Shown piece by piece: positions 5,587-7,611 of a DNA stretch of 7,611 nt. Within the stretch, counting starts at the first letter, position 1. Every line of letters begins with the position of its first letter. Origin of the DNA: Granulicella sp. UBA5172 (GTDB taxonomy: Bacteria > Acidobacteriota > Terriglobia > Terriglobales > Acidobacteriaceae); contig DHWW01000067.1 of assembly GCA_002413385.1 (NCBI GenBank), positions 1 to 7,611 on the forward strand. Reading direction: 5' to 3'. Made by a program: the position numbers and the translations under genes. The notes under the pieces were generated by a model, which saw only the letters and a list, made by a program, of their open reading frames with translations, did no database searches and was not told where the DNA came from.

Positions 5587-7611
5587 ATGCGTACGAAGCT
5601 GGAGTCAGAAACAATGCGTGCGCGCACGACCCATCGGGGTTTCACTATCTGTCGGCTTCTTGCCGCCGCGACCATTCTCTGCGCCTCGATCACCGCCACC
5701 GCTCAGCAGCGCCTCAACGTCAGGCAAAGCATCGCCGAAATACACCAACACTTCCTCACGCCGCCCGACGATGCCCGTCCTATGGTCCGTTGGTGGTGGT
5801 TCGGTGTCGCCGTCGAGAAGCCCGAAATCCTCCGCGAACTCCAGCAGATGAAAGCTGATGGCATCGGCGGTGCCGAACTCGCTTTCGTCTATCCCGTCGC
5901 CCTCGACGACCCCGCTCGCGGCCTCCAGAATCTTACGTTCCTCTCCCCCGCAATGCTTGACGATGTCCACTACGCGCAAGCCGAAGGTCGCAGACTCGGT
6001 CTTCGCATCGACGCCACGCTATGCAGCGGCTGGCCCTACGGCGGTCCCGCCACCACTCTGGCGGAGGCCGCGGGGCGCCTCCGCACCGTGCAGGTTCAAC
6101 TCCGTCCCGGAGAGACAGCCGTATCAACTCCGCCGTTAGCAGGCGGAGACTCGCTCATCGCAGCAAGCATTGTCAACGGTGAGCCAAACCACTGGAATCC
6201 AGTCACCGCGCAGTCACTCAAGCCGACACCTTCTGGAATCACCGTCACCCCTGTTGACACGCCTCGCGTCGTCCTCTTCTTCATCGCGAGCCACACGCGG
6301 CAGCAGGTGAAGCGCGCCGCCGTCGGAGCCGAGGGCTACGTCCTCGATCCATTCAGCCACGATGCCGTCGCCACGCACCTCCGGTCTGTGGCTGAACCGC
6401 TCGTCAACGCCTTTGGCTCTACGCCCCCGTACGCAATTTTCTCCGACTCGCTCGAAGCCTATGGTGCCGACTGGACCCCCAACCTCCCCGCTGAATTCCT
6501 CAAGCGCCGCGGCTACGATCTCATCCCCCACCTCGCCGAACTCGTCGCAGGCGGCTCCGTCGCGGCCGACACCATCCGTCACGACTACGGCCGGACACTC
6601 ACTGAACTCGTCAACCAGAACTACCTCGCCCAGATCAACGATTGGGCCATCGCCCATCACACACTCTTCCGTTCCCAGACCTACGGCGAACCGGCCGTCA
6701 GCTTCTCAAGCCAGAACCTCGTCGGCCTTGCGGAGGGCGAGGGTCCTCAGTGGCGCACCTTCTCCACCCTGCGTTGGGCCACCTCAGCAAATCATGTCTT
6801 CGGACACAACATTACCTCGGGCGAAACCTTCACATGGCTGCACTCGCCTGTATTCCGTGCCACTCCCCTCGATATGAAGTCGGAGGCGGACATCGATTTC
6901 ATCATGGGAGAAAATCAGCTCATCTTCCATGGCTGGCCCTACTCCGCGGCCCAGGTCAGCGAACCCGGATGGTCTCTCTATGCAGCCGCAGCGCTCAATG
7001 ACCACAACCCCTGGCATCCCGTGATGCCCTCGGTCACAGCCTACATCACGCGCATCAGCTATCTCATGCGCCAAGGCCAACCATCAAATCAAGTCGCTGT
7101 TCTTCTCCCAACCGATGACGCATGGGCCAGCTTTTCCCCGGGCAAGGTCAGCGTAAGTGCTGCCATGGCCAGGCTCATCCCACCTACGCTCACTGCCGCC
7201 ATTCTCAGCGCCGGCTATAACTTCGACTTCATCGATGCCGACGCTATCAACCACTTCGGCATCCACCACCCAATCCTCGTTCTCCCTCCCACTGATCGTA
7301 TCCCCGCCGAAACTCTCAAGAAGATTGCAGCCTATATAGATGCGGGCGGAAAAGTCATCGCCGTCGGTCGCATACCGTCGCTGTCTCCGGAAGGTCTTCC
7401 CCAAGCTAGCTTCGTGAAGTTCACCCTCATCGCCGATACATCGCAACTAGGCGAAGCCCTGCACCACGCCGCCGCGCCTGACTTCCAACTCCTCAGCGCA
7501 GACGACGCCACTAAGAAGCAGATCGGCTTCATCCGCCGCAAACTTCTATCAGCCGACATCTACTTCGTCGTCAACACCAGCAACCGCTCGATCAACACTA
7601 CCGCTACGTTG
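5587..7611 (+). CDS. Secreted GH106-type alpha-L-rhamnosidase, 3' end outside window
   Basis: The frame is open from ATG 5587 to the right edge, giving 675 codons without a stop; relatives are about 900-1100 residues, so the C-terminal part is missing. The N-terminus has basic residues and then a hydrophobic core (LLAAATILCASITATAQQ), a Sec signal peptide. Family blocks recalled for Glyco_hydro_106 proteins appear in order: RWWWFG (68-73), LQQMKADGIGGAE, CSGWPYGGP, FSDSLEAY (285-292) followed by FLKRRGYDL, SQTYGEP (363-369), GETFTW (412-417), HGWPYS, and LMRQGQPSNQVAVLLPTDDAW. E290, E368 and E413 are candidate catalytic or Ca-associated acids; I cannot assign roles. GH106 enzymes release alpha-L-rhamnose from pectin (rhamnogalacturonan) and related glycans. 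The location just behind GH35 supports that use. Two starts are possible: ATG 5587 (GAGG 8 nt upstream) or ATG 5614 (GGAG 9 nt upstream). Family fairly sure, exact linkage not. Confidence 0.85.
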   Translation, partial: MRTKLESETMRARTTHRGFTICRLLAAATILCASITATAQQRLNVRQSIAEIHQHFLTPPDDARPMVRWWWFGVAVEKPEILRELQQMKADGIGGAELAFVYPVALDDPARGLQNLTFLSPAMLDDVHYAQAEGRRLGLRIDATLCSGWPYGGPATTLAEAAGRLRTVQVQLRPGETAVSTPPLAGGDSLIAASIVNGEPNHWNPVTAQSLKPTPSGITVTPVDTPRVVLFFIASHTRQQVKRAAVGAEGYVLDPFSHDAVATHLRSVAEPLVNAFGSTPPYAIFSDSLEAYGADWTPNLPAEFLKRRGYDLIPHLAELVAGGSVAADTIRHDYGRTLTELVNQNYLAQINDWAIAHHTLFRSQTYGEPAVSFSSQNLVGLAEGEGPQWRTFSTLRWATSANHVFGHNITSGETFTWLHSPVFRATPLDMKSEADIDFIMGENQLIFHGWPYSAAQVSEPGWSLYAAAALNDHNPWHPVMPSVTAYITRISYLMRQGQPSNQVAVLLPTDDAWASFSPGKVSVSAAMARLIPPTLTAAILSAGYNFDFIDADAINHFGIHHPILVLPPTDRIPAETLKKIAAYIDAGGKVIAVGRIPSLSPEGLPQASFVKFTLIADTSQLGEALHHAAAPDFQLLSADDATKKQIGFIRRKLLSADIYFVVNTSNRSINTTATL
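5601..5604 (+). promoter_or_regulatory. Shine-Dalgarno for the second GH106 start (ATG 5614)
   Basis: GGAG lies 9 nt before the in-frame ATG 5614. The shorter product (MRARTTHRGF...) keeps a basic n-region followed directly by the hydrophobic core, which is the more usual signal peptide shape. Confidence 0.45.

Noticed and set aside
6214..6660. Long open antisense frames within the GH106 and GH35 genes (for example 6214-6660 and 3825-4409, minus strand)
   Set aside because: They mirror codon bias of the GC-rich sense genes, give low-complexity or unrecognisable proteins, and overlap strongly conserved coding sequence.
1..7611. CRISPR arrays, tRNA or rRNA genes, riboswitches, phage or defence genes
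   Set aside because: I read both strands for regularly spaced repeats, cloverleaf-like segments and family motifs and found none.

Overview
The window reads as bacterial chromosome, most likely from a plant-polysaccharide-degrading acidobacterium (Terriglobia/Granulicella-like). That assignment rests on recalled family resemblance: the exported two-module VOC protein, the GDSL-type rhamnogalacturonan acetylesterase tail, and the GH35 plus GH106 pair. It also fits a moderately high GC content. No rRNA, tRNA, transposase or CRISPR array is visible, so the taxonomy is an inference.

Left half, minus strand. From right to left there is a short remnant of a secreted rhamnogalacturonan-acetylesterase-like SGNH hydrolase (3449-3075), an apparently exported VOC/glyoxalase-fold protein (3025-2162), and a P1B-type metal-transporting ATPase (2126-186). 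The ATPase has a TPC metal-site motif, no N-terminal metal-binding domain, and a TTG start directly behind a stop codon. Bases 1-185, downstream of the ATPase, hold no supportable gene.

Right half, plus strand. A divergent intergenic region (3450-3594) carries a plausible sigma-70-type promoter that reads into a secreted GH35 beta-galactosidase (3595-5565). After a 21-nt gap comes a secreted GH106-type alpha-L-rhamnosidase that is cut off by the right edge (5587-7611). These two are probably one transcript. With the esterase remnant they suggest a locus for debranching rhamnogalacturonan I: galactose removal, rhamnose removal and, formerly, deacetylation.

The most unusual structure is an exact 14-bp direct repeat in two separate intergenic gaps, at 2136-2149 and 3476-3489. 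It brackets a 1.34-kb block holding the VOC gene and the esterase remnant. It could be a shared promoter or operator element, since each copy contains TATGAT on the minus strand, or the footprint of an insertion or rearrangement that also truncated the esterase and left the ATPase without a normal start. Both glycosidase genes also have two in-frame start codons, each with its own ribosome-binding site. I did not find a clearly new multi-gene system; the rest is ordinary carbohydrate-utilisation and metal-transport content.
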